DNA of 64,000 nt, taken from positions 79,087 through 143,086 of the forward strand of contig JAHWKW010000010.1 in assembly GCA_019347675.1 (NCBI GenBank), read 5' to 3'. This document shows, in pieces, positions 12,196 through 21,048 of this stretch. Origin of the DNA: Actinomycetota bacterium (GTDB lineage Bacteria; Actinomycetota; Nitriliruptoria; Nitriliruptorales; JAHWKO01). The position numbers and the translations under genes are program-made. The notes beneath the pieces are model-generated. The model searched no databases. It had not been told where the DNA came from and saw only the letters and a program-made list of their open reading frames with translations. Within the stretch, counting starts at the first letter, position 1, and every line of letters starts with the position of its first letter.

Positions 12196-13566
12196 GTGGT
12201 CAAGGTCCGGTCGGTTTCGCGCTGCTGTGAGTGTGGGCACGCCGAGCCGCGGTGGGTGGGGCGGTGCCCGACCTGCGGGGCGTGGGGGTCGATGTCCGAG
12301 GAGCAGCCGGTCGTCGCGCCCACAGCGCACACGCCGGTGGGGGCGGCGAACGCCGCAGCCGCGTCGGCGGCGCCGATCGCCCACGTCCCGCTGGGCGAGG
12401 TCGGAAGGATCTCGACCGGGCTCGCCGAGTTCGACCGGGTCCTCGGTGGCGGGTTGGTCCCCGGCGTCGCGGCGCTGCTCGGCGGCGAGCCGGGCATCGG
12501 CAAGTCCACCCTGCTGTTGCAGGCCGCCCAGCGCATCGCCCGCGCCGAGCGCACCGTCCTGTACATCTCGGGAGAGGAGTCCACCGGCCAGGTCCGCCTC
12601 CGCGCTGAACGGCTCGGTGCGCTCGCTCCCACGCTCCTGGTGGCGTCCGACGCGTCGCTTCCGGCGGTTGCCGCGCTCGTCGACCGTCACCGCCCCGATG
12701 TGCTGGTGCTCGACTCGCTGCAGACCCTGTCGAACCCGGCGTTGCCATCGGCGCCCGGTTCGATCGCGCAAGTCCGCGAGTGCGCCGCGGCGATCGTGCG
12801 TCTGGCGAAGCGGACGGGCACGGCGACCGTGCTGGTCGGTCACGTCACCAAGGACGGTGAGCTGGCCGGCCCGCGCGTCCTGCAGCACCTCGTCGACGTG
12901 GTGTGCGCGTTCGAAGGCGAGCGGATCCACGCGCTGCGCCTGCTGCGCGGGGTGAAGAACCGCTTCGGGGCGGCGGGCGAGGTCGGCTGCTTCGAGATGG
13001 GCAGCGACGGCCTGCGTGAGGTCCCCGACCCGTCGAAGCTGTTCCTGAGCGGGCACGACGGCGACCCGTCCGGCGTCGCTGTCACGGTTGCGGTGGAGGG
13101 TCCGCGCCCACTGACGGTCGAGGTCCAGGCCCTGGTCGTCCGCTCGACGGTGAGCGTCCCGCGCCGGCAGGCCAGCGGGATCGACGCCGCCCGGCTGCCG
13201 CTGCTGTGCGCCGTCCTGCAGCGACGCGCCGCGGTCGATCTCGCCGGGCACGACCTGTTCGCCAGCGCTGTCGGTGGCGTGCGGCTGCGCGAGCCCGCCG
13301 TCGACCTCGCGGTCTGCCTGGCGGTCGCGTCGTCGCGGCTCGACCGGCCGGTCCCGCGTTCGCTCGTCGCGGTCGGCGAGGTCGGTCTGGCCGGTGAGAT
13401 CCGCCCCGCTCCCCAGCTGGCCCGTCGCCTGGGTGAGGCCGCCCGCCTCGGGTTCGGTCACGCCGTCGTCGCCTCGGGGTACGACGGGCCGGACCACGGC
13501 CTGACGCTGCACCGCGTCGGTGGGTTGAGCTCCGCGTTGGCGGTCGGGCTGGGGCGCGCCCGTTGA
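12196..13566 (+). CDS. radA: DNA repair protein RadA
   Basis: RadA (Sms) is a RecA-like ATPase that helps branch migration and recombination-intermediate processing. The protein has an N-terminal C4 zinc finger (CxxC at 10/13 and 24/27), Walker A GEPGIGKST, Walker B VLVLDS, the diagnostic KNRFG motif, and a C-terminal Lon-protease-like domain ending near SSALAVGLG. The start GTG 12196 is preceded by GCGAGG (12185-12190); the longer frame upstream from 11695 lies inside mutY. 456 residues is the usual size. disA would follow directly but is separated here by a DUF222 gene and an amidase gene. Confidence 0.96.
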   Translation: MVKVRSVSRCCECGHAEPRWVGRCPTCGAWGSMSEEQPVVAPTAHTPVGAANAAAASAAPIAHVPLGEVGRISTGLAEFDRVLGGGLVPGVAALLGGEPGIGKSTLLLQAAQRIARAERTVLYISGEESTGQVRLRAERLGALAPTLLVASDASLPAVAALVDRHRPDVLVLDSLQTLSNPALPSAPGSIAQVRECAAAIVRLAKRTGTATVLVGHVTKDGELAGPRVLQHLVDVVCAFEGERIHALRLLRGVKNRFGAAGEVGCFEMGSDGLREVPDPSKLFLSGHDGDPSGVAVTVAVEGPRPLTVEVQALVVRSTVSVPRRQASGIDAARLPLLCAVLQRRAAVDLAGHDLFASAVGGVRLREPAVDLAVCLAVASSRLDRPVPRSLVAVGEVGLAGEIRPAPQLARRLGEAARLGFGHAVVASGYDGPDHGLTLHRVGGLSSALAVGLGRAR

Positions 13567-13664
13567 CGCGATCGCAGTTGGCCGCGACGTCGTCGTCGGG
13601 TCCCGACGGTCCGCGTCGGCGATGTCGACGTGCGCGTGGTCGCTCGCGTCGTTGTGCGTGGTGG

Positions 13665-15371
13665 TCAGAAGGGCACGGGCGGGCCGCCCCGAGGATCGCC
13701 GCGGGGCTCGCTGGGCGCGCGATTCCGGGCACCGGGGTCGGTTCCGTGCGGCGGGTGACCAGGTGAGCCGGGCACGACCTGATCGACCCGGTCTCGGTGG
13801 CGGTGCCCGTCGCGGTGGATGGCCTCGGCGAGGTCGTCGAGATCCCACCCGGGCCGTCGCCGGCGACGGCCGGCCTCGGACCGGGGTGGGCGCCGCCGGT
13901 CGCGGGCGGGCTCGAGAGGGGTGCCGCGCGGCAGCGACCGGAAGCTTCGCCCCTCGCGGCTCACGGCGAACTCGGCGGTGTCGGAATCCAGGCGGGTCTT
14001 CCATCCGTGGTCGTGGATGGTGGTGTGCGACCGCTGGGACAGCCCGGCCAGGTTCAGCCCGTGGTGGTCACCGCCGCGGCGGCGCTCCCGCAGGTGGTGC
14101 AGGTGATCGATGGTCAGCGGCGAGCCGGGGAACCGGTCGCCGCGGTCGCGCACGCGCACGGCCAGGCGGGTGGCGGCAGGGATGTGCTCGGCGTGGAGCT
14201 TGCGGGACACGGCCAGGGGTTCGGCACCGTCGTAGATGACCGCGCGGATGTCGGCGTCCTTGGCGATGATCTCGGCCAGCGCGGCCGACACCGTGGGCAT
14301 GCGACCGGCCAGGCCGGTCTCCAGCCAGCCCGCGACGGTCTCGGTCACCCGTGAGATGTCCAGGCTGACCACCATCGATGGGCGGGCTGGCCGCCCCGGC
14401 GAGCCGCCCATCCACTCGGTCAGGATTCGGCGCAGCCCGTCGAAGCGGGCTCGGCCCAGGCTCATCCGCCGGTCGGCACCCGCCTCGTCGCGGCCGTCGC
14501 CGTCGCCGTCCCCATCCTCGCCGGCGTCGTCGCCGTCGCCGTTGGTGTGGTCAGTGTCATGGTCGTCGCCGGCGTGGTCGTGGAGGTCGGACAGGTCGGT
14601 GGCGCGTCGCAGGGCGTTCGTGATCACGGCGGTGTCGGCCGGTGCGGCGTGACCCCAGAAGTCGGCGCTGCCGTCCAGGCAGCCCTGGATGGCCAGGAAG
14701 CTGGCGGTCTGCTGGCGCCGTTCACGCTGGCGCACGCTGGCGGCGGCCAGGGTCTCGTCCAGCGCCCGGTCGACCGCCCACAGCAGATCGTCTGGGGCGT
14801 AGCCGTCGATCCCACCGAAGCGGCGCACGCTGGCGTCGATGCGTTCGTCCAGCCACGCCCGCTGTTCGCGGTCCAGACGCTTGGCGCGTTGGGTGATGGT
14901 GCGCACCTGCCCCCACGACACCTTGCCCTCCCGGAACAGTCCCGCCAGCACCGGCATGTGGCCCAGCACATCCGAGGCGGTCAGCAGCGTGCTGAGATCC
15001 GAACCGATCAGCCGGCAGGTGTTGGCCAGCCACCACTCCAGGGGCATGCCCTCGACCTTCTCACACACCCCTGAGGCCGCCACCTTCGACGCCAACGACA
15101 CCGCCGTCGCGATCGCACGCTCCGAGGCGCGGACCGCCTGCGTCAACGCCGCCAGATCACCCGTGGCCTCATCCAGGTCGTGGCGGCCGTGACCGTGCGC
15201 GGCGTCGTGGTGCTCGACACGACCGCCCTCGGCACCACCGACGTGACGTCCGTCGGCGCGCTCCATGTGCGCGTCGCCGGCCCGGTCCGTGCGGTCGTTC
15301 CTTGTGTCGTCCATGGTCGTCTCGTCCATGGTCGTCTTCTCCATGGTCGTCTTCTCCATGGTCTCATCCAT
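13665..15371 (-). CDS. DUF222/13E12-family protein with variant HNH nuclease domain
   Basis: This 568-residue protein matches the actinobacterial DUF222 + HNH (13E12 repeat) family. The DUF222 part spans the first two thirds (ALTQAVRASERAIA..., TASDVLGHMPVLAGLF, GKVSWGQVRTI) and is interrupted by a roughly 40-residue Asp/Gly/His-rich linker. The C-terminal nuclease motif keeps the His-Asn-His core (IDHLHHL...GLNLAG...HTTIH) but lacks the four zinc-binding cysteines usual for the family (DRFPGSP where RFPGC is expected). The N-terminus is unclear: five in-frame ATGs occur at 15371, 15359, 15344, 15329 and 15314, and an alternative ATG at 15401 lies upstream of an SOS-like palindrome. It is convergent to radA and divergent from the amidase gene. 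Cellular role is unknown; a selfish or DNA-damage-linked nuclease is plausible. Confidence 0.85.
   Translation of the reverse strand: MDETMEKTTMEKTTMDETTMDDTRNDRTDRAGDAHMERADGRHVGGAEGGRVEHHDAAHGHGRHDLDEATGDLAALTQAVRASERAIATAVSLASKVAASGVCEKVEGMPLEWWLANTCRLIGSDLSTLLTASDVLGHMPVLAGLFREGKVSWGQVRTITQRAKRLDREQRAWLDERIDASVRRFGGIDGYAPDDLLWAVDRALDETLAAASVRQRERRQQTASFLAIQGCLDGSADFWGHAAPADTAVITNALRRATDLSDLHDHAGDDHDTDHTNGDGDDAGEDGDGDGDGRDEAGADRRMSLGRARFDGLRRILTEWMGGSPGRPARPSMVVSLDISRVTETVAGWLETGLAGRMPTVSAALAEIIAKDADIRAVIYDGAEPLAVSRKLHAEHIPAATRLAVRVRDRGDRFPGSPLTIDHLHHLRERRRGGDHHGLNLAGLSQRSHTTIHDHGWKTRLDSDTAEFAVSREGRSFRSLPRGTPLEPARDRRRPPRSEAGRRRRRPGWDLDDLAEAIHRDGHRHRDRVDQVVPGSPGHPPHGTDPGARNRAPSEPRGDPRGGPPVPF
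15312..15371 (-). repeat. 12/15-bp repeats carrying serial ATG codons at the 5' end of the HNH gene
   Basis: On the minus strand a 15-bp unit (ATG-GAG-AAG-ACG-ACC and variants) recurs so that ATG codons fall at 15371, 15359, 15344, 15329 and 15314, all in frame. The GGAGAAG in one unit lies 6 bases ahead of the next ATG, so each unit is both a codon run (MEKTT) and a possible ribosome-binding site for the next start. Confidence 0.8.
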
Positions 15372-15376
15372 GCCCA

Positions 15377-15390
15377 CGAACGTACGTTCG
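15377..15390. promoter_or_regulatory. SOS-box-like palindrome (putative LexA site)
   Basis: CGAACGTACGTTCG is a perfect 14-bp palindrome. It matches the actinobacterial LexA consensus TCGAAC-N4-GTTCGA at 10 of 12 specified positions, missing only the outermost base on each side. It lies 6 bp upstream of the ATG at 15371 of the HNH gene. Several mycobacterial 13E12-family genes are reported to carry LexA boxes, which supports the reading. Confidence 0.65.
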
Positions 15391-15553
15391 GGGTGTGACA
15401 TCCGCCCGCCCGACCCACTCGACGCTGGGGAAAACCGGAGACCGCGTCCGCGCAGCCTCCGGCTCTCCGGCCGGTCAGCGCCCACAACCCGGTACAGTCC
15501 GGCCGTCTTGACCGAGGTCGGCCGCTTCCGAACGTGAACGCATCGGGGACAGC

Positions 15554-17661
15554 ATGCGTCGCATCCTGACGCTGACGCTGACGCTCGCCGTCGTGGCGTC
15601 CGGCCTCGTCCTGCCGACCACGCTCGCGGAGGCCGTGACGCGACCACGGACGCTGTACCACGAGCACCCGGTCACCTCCGCGCCGGTCGAGCCCGGGTTC
15701 CCCATCGACGACCTCGGTGTGGTGTTCGACCTGCCGGAGGGCGCCGACGCCGATCACGACCACGGTCCCGGCGACGTGCACGAGGGCGTCGCCGGGCTCG
15801 CGGCGCGTTTCCGCAACGGTGGGTGTGGGGTCCGTGGACGCCGATGACCGAGGACGGCGCGCAGGCGCCGGGACAGTGGACGGCAGCGCTCGTCTCCGGT
15901 GACGACGCCGAGGCCTACCAGATCAGGGGCCTACCGGCGTTCGCGCGCGCCGCCCGCGCCGCGGCGCTGAACACCACGGACGGCCCTCCGGAGGTCGTCG
16001 GACGTCGCCCGGCGGCGTCCGCCGACGCCGTGACGACGTGCAAGTCGCGGGCCGACTGGTCGGCGGACGAGAGCCTGCGCACGAGCGACCGCAGCTACGC
16101 CCCGGTTCAGGTGCTGACGGTCCACCACACCGCGACGCAGAACGACGACCCGGACCCGGATGCGCGCGTCCGCGCGATCTACACCTACCACGTGCGCACG
16201 AACGGGTGGGACGACATCGGCTACCAGGCGCTGATCTCCGAGGACGGGACCGTCTACGAGGGACGCTGGTCGGGCAGTGACAGCCCCTCGTGTCTCGACG
16301 CGGGCGGCACCGGGTGGGAGTTCGGGCACCGCACGACGGCGAGCACCTCCGAGATCGTGACGGGCGCCCACACCGGCGGCTACAACACCGGCAACTTCGG
16401 TGTCGCGCTGCTCGGCACGCTCACGGACGTCCCTGCGAAGGCAGCTGCCCGTGAGGCCCTCGTCGAGTACCTCGCCGAGCTGTCGGGGCGCCACGGCCTG
16501 GACCCTGAGGGAACGGTCGACTACGACAACGGGGTGAACCGCCGGACCGTGAAGACGATCTCCGGACACCGTGACTTCACGGCGACCGAGTGCCCGGGAG
16601 GCGTCTTCTACGACGACCTACCGGCGGTCAGGACGGACGTCGCCAGCCGCCTGTCGGGCTCGACGCCGGCGACGTCCACCGTGGCCGATGACGTCGCCGC
16701 GGCGGAGTCGACGGTCAGCGCGACCGTGACCGGCTCGTACCTCGACACCCATGCCGCCGGGGGCGCCGTCGAGGCGCTCACGGAGGTCGAGTCCGGTGGC
16801 AAGCCGTCGACACGCACGTCGCTGCTCGAGCACGCTTGGGACGTGAGCGTGACCGGCGGCGACACGGTGACCTTCTCCGTCGGCGCCTCCGCGACCTCGT
16901 CCGCCGAGGACTTCGCGTTCGCGTACTCCACCGACGGAGGAGCGACGTACTGGCCCCTGGTGACCGTGGCCGCTGGCACCGGCGGTGTCTCGACCGCCGC
17001 CATGCCGGCCGGCACCCGCGGGGCCGTGAAGGTCCGGGTGACCGACGCCGATCGGGCGGCGGGCAACCAGAGCCTCGACACGATCGACGTCGACCACCTC
17101 TTCATCCGGTCCGACTCCACGGTGGTCAGCGATCCTCCCCCGGCGCCCGACACGGTGACGGCATCGTCGACGGGTGCGACGACCGCCCGGGTCACGTGGA
17201 CGGACGTCACCACGGAGGCCGGATACGAGGTCCAGCGGACGAGCGAGTCGGCGACCGCACCCGACGGGAGCTGGACGTCGGTCGCATCGGTCGCTGCGGA
17301 CAGCACCGCGTACGACGACGGTGGGCTGCGGTCGTCGACGGCCTACTGGTACCGGGTCCGGGCCGTGAACCGCGCCGGCGCGTCGGCCTGGACGGTGTCG
17401 GACGGCGTGACGACCGCCGCCGCCGTGAGCATCGAGCTCGGCGCGAGCGGCTGGAAGACGAAGGGCGAGCACCGCGTCGACCTGTCGTGGACCGGTGCGA
17501 CCGCCGTCTCCGTCCACCGCGACGATGTCCACGTCGCCGACGTCGACGGCTCGTCGTTCACGGACGTGATCGCGGCGAAGGGCAGCGCGACGTACACGCA
17601 CTGGGTGTGCCTGCGCAGCGACCCGACCGTCTGCTCGAACCGGGTCACGACGACGTTCTGA
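15554..17661 (+). pseudogene. peptidoglycan-recognition/amidase_2 family exoprotein with FN3 domain, frameshifted near 15822
   Basis: The first frame (ATG 15554, 97 codons) encodes a signal peptide ending LAEA and the start of the mature protein up to ARFRNGG. It then runs out of frame, and the homologous continuation WGPWTPMTED begins at 15826 in the next frame. One missing G in the GTGGG run at 15819-15823 explains it. The continuation has the zinc amidase/PGRP domain (VLTVHHTATQND; SGHRDFTATECPGG with the His and Cys ligands), an unassigned beta-rich region, an FN3 domain around 17140-17420 and a beta-rich C-terminus. Such proteins cleave the muramoyl-alanine amide bond. The long intact second frame suggests either a recent mutation or a base-calling error. 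TACAGT at 15493 may be the -10. Confidence 0.8.
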
Positions 17662-17776
17662 CGCGCGGCCCGGTCGGAGGATCTCGAGCGCGGCTTCGCA
17701 TCTCCGCGGGGCGGTGCCGAACGGGCCTTACCGGTCGGTTGGTACGCTCCGCCCCGCGGCGACCGAGAGGACGAGC

Positions 17777-18844
17777 GTGCAGCCCCACCGGCGCGACGAG
17801 CAGTACCGCGCCGTGCTCGCCAAGCTGTCCCCGGGGACCGTGCTGCGCGAGGCCGTCCAACGGGTCATCGCTGGTCACCGCGGGGCGCTGATCGTCATCG
17901 GGATGAACTCGCAGGTCGAGCCGGTGATCTCCGGTGGCTTCGACGTGGACATCAACTGCACCGCGCAGCGCCTGTCCGAGCTGGCGAAGATGGACGGGGC
18001 GATCATCCTCTCCGACGACGGGGAGCGGATCCTGCGTGCCAACGTCCACCTGGTCCCCAACCCGTCGATCAGCACCGACGAGACCGGCACGCGCCACCGC
18101 ACGGCCGAGCGCGTCGCCAGGCAGTGCAAGGTCCCGGTGATCTCGGTCAGCGAGTCGATGCGGATCGTGACCCTGTACATCAACAGCGGGAAGATCGTCC
18201 TGGAGGACGTTTCGTCGCTGCTGGTCCGGGCGAACCAGGCCCTGGCGACGCTGGAGCGGTACCGGGTTCGACTCGACGAGGGTTCCGCCTCGCTGTCAGC
18301 GCTCGAGATCGAGGACAACGTCACAGTCCGCGATGTCGTACAGGTCCTGCAGCGTGCCGAGATGGTGGTCCGCATCGCCGAGGAGATCGAGGACTACGTC
18401 GTCGAGCTCGGCAGCGAAGGTCGGCTGATCCAGCTGCAACTCGACGAACTGATGTCCCAGGTGCAAGACGAGCGCGCCCTGGTCGTGCAGGACTACCTGG
18501 CCGACCGGCGCCGCAAGCTCGAGACCGTCCTCGATGAGCTGTCTTCGCTGTCCACCGAGGAGCTCCTCGAGCTGGAACGGATCGCCAAGGCACTGGCCTA
18601 CGACCCGGACGAGGTGGATCAGGCGGTGGCGCCCCGCGGCTACCGGCTGCTGACCAAGATTCCGCGGGTTCCCGACCCGGTGATCGAGAAGCTCGTCAAG
18701 CGCTTCACCAACCTGCAGGGCGTCATGGCCGCGAGCCTGGAGGACCTCGACGACGTCGAAGGAGTCGGTGCGGCACGGGCCCGGTCGATCAAGGACGGGC
18801 TGGCGCGCTTGGCCGAATCAACGCTTCTCGAACGCTACGTGTGA
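17777..18844 (+). CDS. disA: DNA integrity scanning protein DisA, diadenylate cyclase
   Basis: DisA makes c-di-AMP from two ATP and reports on DNA branch structures. The 355-residue product has the DAC domain with DGA at 73-75 (MDGAIILSD) and RHRTA at 106-110, a central helical spine and C-terminal helix-hairpin-helix repeats (LEDLDDVEGVGAARA). The start GTG 17777 has GAGAGGA at 17765-17771; the open frame extends to 17714 without support. A TACGCT box at 17743-17748 may be its -10. It lies between radA and carD as in mycobacteria, apart from the two inserted genes. No c-di-AMP phosphodiesterase gene was seen in the window. Confidence 0.96.
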   Translation: MQPHRRDEQYRAVLAKLSPGTVLREAVQRVIAGHRGALIVIGMNSQVEPVISGGFDVDINCTAQRLSELAKMDGAIILSDDGERILRANVHLVPNPSISTDETGTRHRTAERVARQCKVPVISVSESMRIVTLYINSGKIVLEDVSSLLVRANQALATLERYRVRLDEGSASLSALEIEDNVTVRDVVQVLQRAEMVVRIAEEIEDYVVELGSEGRLIQLQLDELMSQVQDERALVVQDYLADRRRKLETVLDELSSLSTEELLELERIAKALAYDPDEVDQAVAPRGYRLLTKIPRVPDPVIEKLVKRFTNLQGVMAASLEDLDDVEGVGAARARSIKDGLARLAESTLLERYV

Positions 18845-18866
18845 TCCCGTTGACCCAGTGCAGCTG

Positions 18867-18896
18867 TTGAGGGGCTCCTGGGGCCTGTGATAGCCT
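18867..18896 (+). promoter_or_regulatory. putative carD promoter
   Basis: TTGAGG (18867-18872) and TAGCCT (18891-18896) lie 18 bp apart, and a TG sits just ahead of the -10 (TGATAGCCT), making an extended -10. Transcription from here would leave a leader of about 155 nt before carD, in which no gene was recognised. Confidence 0.5.
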
Positions 18897-19058
18897 GGAA
18901 CGACACATCCCCGAGATCGAAGGCCCGAACCCGGTCGCGACGCCGATGGGCCGAGCTAGCCGTGACAGGGCCATGACGCATCCTCGATGTGCCCAGAGCC
19001 ACCGCGGCGACGCGAGCCCAGGCCCGCGTGCCGCAGCCACGTCTAGCAAGGAGTTCCC

Positions 19059-19550
19059 ATGGTCTTCGCCGTCGGCGACACCGTCGTCTACCCCCACCAC
19101 GGCGCCGCGATCATCGAGAAGGTGGAGACCCGCGAACTGAGAGGCGAGAAGCGCGAGTACTTCGTTCTCCGCCTGACCTACGGCGACCTGACCGTCATGG
19201 TCCCTCAGGACTCGGTCGAGGAGTGCGGTGTCCGCGACGTGGTGACCAAGAAGGAGGTCGAGAAGGTCCTCGACATCCTGCGCCAGCCCGAAGGCAAGCA
19301 GGCGGGCAACTGGTCGCGGCGGTTCAAGGCCAACTACGAAAAGCTCCGCTCGGGCGACATCTACCAGGTCGCCGAGGTCCTCCGTAACCTGTGCACACGG
19401 GAGAAGGACAAGGGCCTGTCAGCGGGAGAGAAGCGCATGCTGACCAAGGCCAAGCAGATCCTGCTGTCCGAGCTCGCCGTCGCGATCAAGAAGGACGAGG
19501 AGAAGGCCGAGGAGCTGGTCAACAAGACCCTCGCCGAGGCGCAGGGCTGA
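19059..19550 (+). CDS. carD: CarD-family transcriptional regulator (RNA polymerase-binding)
   Basis: CarD binds the RNA polymerase beta subunit through its N-terminal Tudor-like RID domain and stabilises open complexes at rRNA and many other promoters. The 163-residue product opens VFAVGDTVVYPHHGAA, the family signature, followed by REYFVLRL and MVPQDS; the C-terminal half is helical and basic, with a conserved Trp (NWSRRFKANYEKL) used at the upstream edge of the bubble. AAGGAG at 19047-19052 sets the ATG. Gene order carD-ispD-ispF-cysS is as in mycobacteria, with a PIN/TRAM gene inserted. Confidence 0.96.
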   Translation: MVFAVGDTVVYPHHGAAIIEKVETRELRGEKREYFVLRLTYGDLTVMVPQDSVEECGVRDVVTKKEVEKVLDILRQPEGKQAGNWSRRFKANYEKLRSGDIYQVAEVLRNLCTREKDKGLSAGEKRMLTKAKQILLSELAVAIKKDEEKAEELVNKTLAEAQG

Positions 19551-19578
19551 CCCGACCGGGACCATCACCTCACGGCAG

Positions 19579-19584
19579 TACCCT
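19579..19584 (+). promoter_or_regulatory. -10 box for a probably leaderless transcript
   Basis: TACCCT ends 7 bases before the ATG at 19592, and no purine-rich ribosome-binding site precedes that ATG. Transcription would begin at or beside the start codon. No convincing -35 is seen. Confidence 0.35.
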
Positions 19585-19591
19585 TACGGCC

Positions 19592-20767
19592 ATGCGGACG
19601 CGCGAGGCCGGCGACCGAACCGACGACTCGGGTTCCACTCCGCCCGCACCGGCTGATCCCCGTCCCCCTCGGCCCCCGGGTCCACGTCGGGGCGCTCCGT
19701 GGGCGGTCGAGCTGATCCGGTTGGTGGTCGTCCTGGGTTTCACCGCCGGCGGCTTCGCCGTCGGACCCCCCGTCGATCAGCTCCTTGGTCCCGATGTCGC
19801 GCCGGTGGATCTGACGACCACCCGCCTGATCGCGTCGGTCCTGGGCGCGCTGGTCGGCTACGTCGCCGGGGGGGTCCTCGGCCGTGGGTTCCTGTCCGGC
19901 GTCGACGCCGCCGAGGCCCGTCTGCGCCGTGTCGACGCGGCCGTGTTGATCTCGGCGGTGCTGGGTGCCGCCGTCGCCGGGCTGCTGGCTGCGCTGCTGC
20001 TCACGCCGGTCCTGGTCCTGCCCTACAAGGCGGTCACGGTGCCGGCGGCGATCACCGTCGCCGCGATCGCCATGTACGTCGGTGGGCGGCTGGGGGCTGC
20101 CCGCGGCGGTGACCTGCTGCGCTTCCTGGGCGCTCGCGGTCGCATCGAGGTCACCACGCCCACCCGCGGTGGCATCACCAAGCTCGTCGACACCTCGGCG
20201 CTGATCGACGGCCGGATCCTCGAGGTCGCCCGCGGTGGCTTCCTGGAGGGCACCGTGGTCATCCCGCGCTTCGTCCTCGACGAGCTGCAGCGCCTGGCCG
20301 ACACCGAGGAGCCGCGGCGGCGACGGGCCGGCCGCCGCGGCCTCGAGACCCTGCAGCGCCTCCAACACGAACAGGTCGTCGGTGTGGAGGTCACAGACGA
20401 CGAGGTCGCGCAGTTCGCCGACGTCGACGCCAAGCTCGCCGCGCTCGCCCGTGAGCGGCGCGCGGCGCTGCTGACCGTCGACGCGAACCTGTCCCGTGTC
20501 GCCGAGATCTCCGGCGTGCGGGTGCTGAACCTGCACGCGCTGGCCGAGGCTCTCCGCCCGCCCGTCCTGCCCGGCGACCGCATCGAGATCAGGATCAACA
20601 AGCCGGGTCGGGAACCGGGGCAGGGCGTCGGGTACCTGCCTGACGGCACGATGGTCGTCGTCGAGCGCGCCCGCCCGCACGTCGGAGAGCAGGTGACCGC
20701 GGAGGTCGCGTCGCTGTTGCAGAACCGCAACGGGCGCATGGTCTTCGCGACCCTGCAGGACCGGTGA
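19592..20767 (+). CDS. PIN/TRAM domain membrane protein (YacL-like)
   Basis: The 391-residue product has a Pro-rich cytoplasmic start, four hydrophobic segments between about residues 40 and 165, then a PIN nuclease-fold domain (VDTSALIDGRI near 195 with acidic Asp residues; LTVDANLSRVA) and a C-terminal TRAM domain (PGDRIEIRINKPGREPGQG). This is the architecture of B. subtilis YacL, also located between disA and ispD. RNase activity is suggested by the PIN acidic residues, but the target is unknown. The ATG at 19592 is used because the frame upstream lies in carD; it has no ribosome-binding site. Confidence 0.88.
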   Translation: MRTREAGDRTDDSGSTPPAPADPRPPRPPGPRRGAPWAVELIRLVVVLGFTAGGFAVGPPVDQLLGPDVAPVDLTTTRLIASVLGALVGYVAGGVLGRGFLSGVDAAEARLRRVDAAVLISAVLGAAVAGLLAALLLTPVLVLPYKAVTVPAAITVAAIAMYVGGRLGAARGGDLLRFLGARGRIEVTTPTRGGITKLVDTSALIDGRILEVARGGFLEGTVVIPRFVLDELQRLADTEEPRRRRAGRRGLETLQRLQHEQVVGVEVTDDEVAQFADVDAKLAALARERRAALLTVDANLSRVAEISGVRVLNLHALAEALRPPVLPGDRIEIRINKPGREPGQGVGYLPDGTMVVVERARPHVGEQVTAEVASLLQNRNGRMVFATLQDR

Positions 20768-20990
20768 GCGACGCTCCGCGGGAGCGGCGCGAGAGTGGGA
20801 GGTGTACCGGTGAGCGACGCCCCGCAGGGGCGACGCGAGAGGAGCTGTCTTAGGTCTCCTAAGACCGCGACGGAGGTGTACCGGTGAGCGACGCCCCGCA
20901 GGGGCGACGCGAGAGTCGGAGGTGTGCCAGTGAGATCAGCGGCGCCCCGCAGGGGCGACGCGGAGGTGTACCGGTCAGCGGCGCCCCGCC
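20763..20990 (+). repeat. tandem hairpin repeats between the PIN/TRAM gene and ispD
   Basis: Two full copies (b, c) and three degenerate ones are present. The unit contains GGAGGTGTACCG, then GTGAGC and a palindrome with CGCCCC/GGGGCG arms around a GCA loop. Copies start near 20764 (a, variant), 20810 (b), 20884 (c), 20936 (d) and 20974 (e, truncated). Between b and c lies a separate 8-bp hairpin at 20847-20865 (GTCTTAGG / CCTAAGAC). Read as codons, each unit gives VSDAPQGRR, similar to the start region of ispD (GTGAGCGAG). The array spans nearly all of the 281-bp gap. Confidence 0.85.
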
Positions 20991-21048
20991 AGCCGGCAGA
21001 AGTCCCGAGGACCGAGCCGGAACGGACCACGACCGACGCGTGGCACCG

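Noticed and set aside
15819..15830. Programmed ribosomal frameshift in the amidase gene
   Set aside because: No slippery heptamer with downstream pseudoknot is obvious and this family is not known to use recoding; a lost G is simpler.
20763..20990. CRISPR array
   Set aside because: Units are adjoining direct repeats without regular unique spacers, they resemble a gene start, and no cas genes are present; the same holds for the 24.5 and 54.7 kb arrays.
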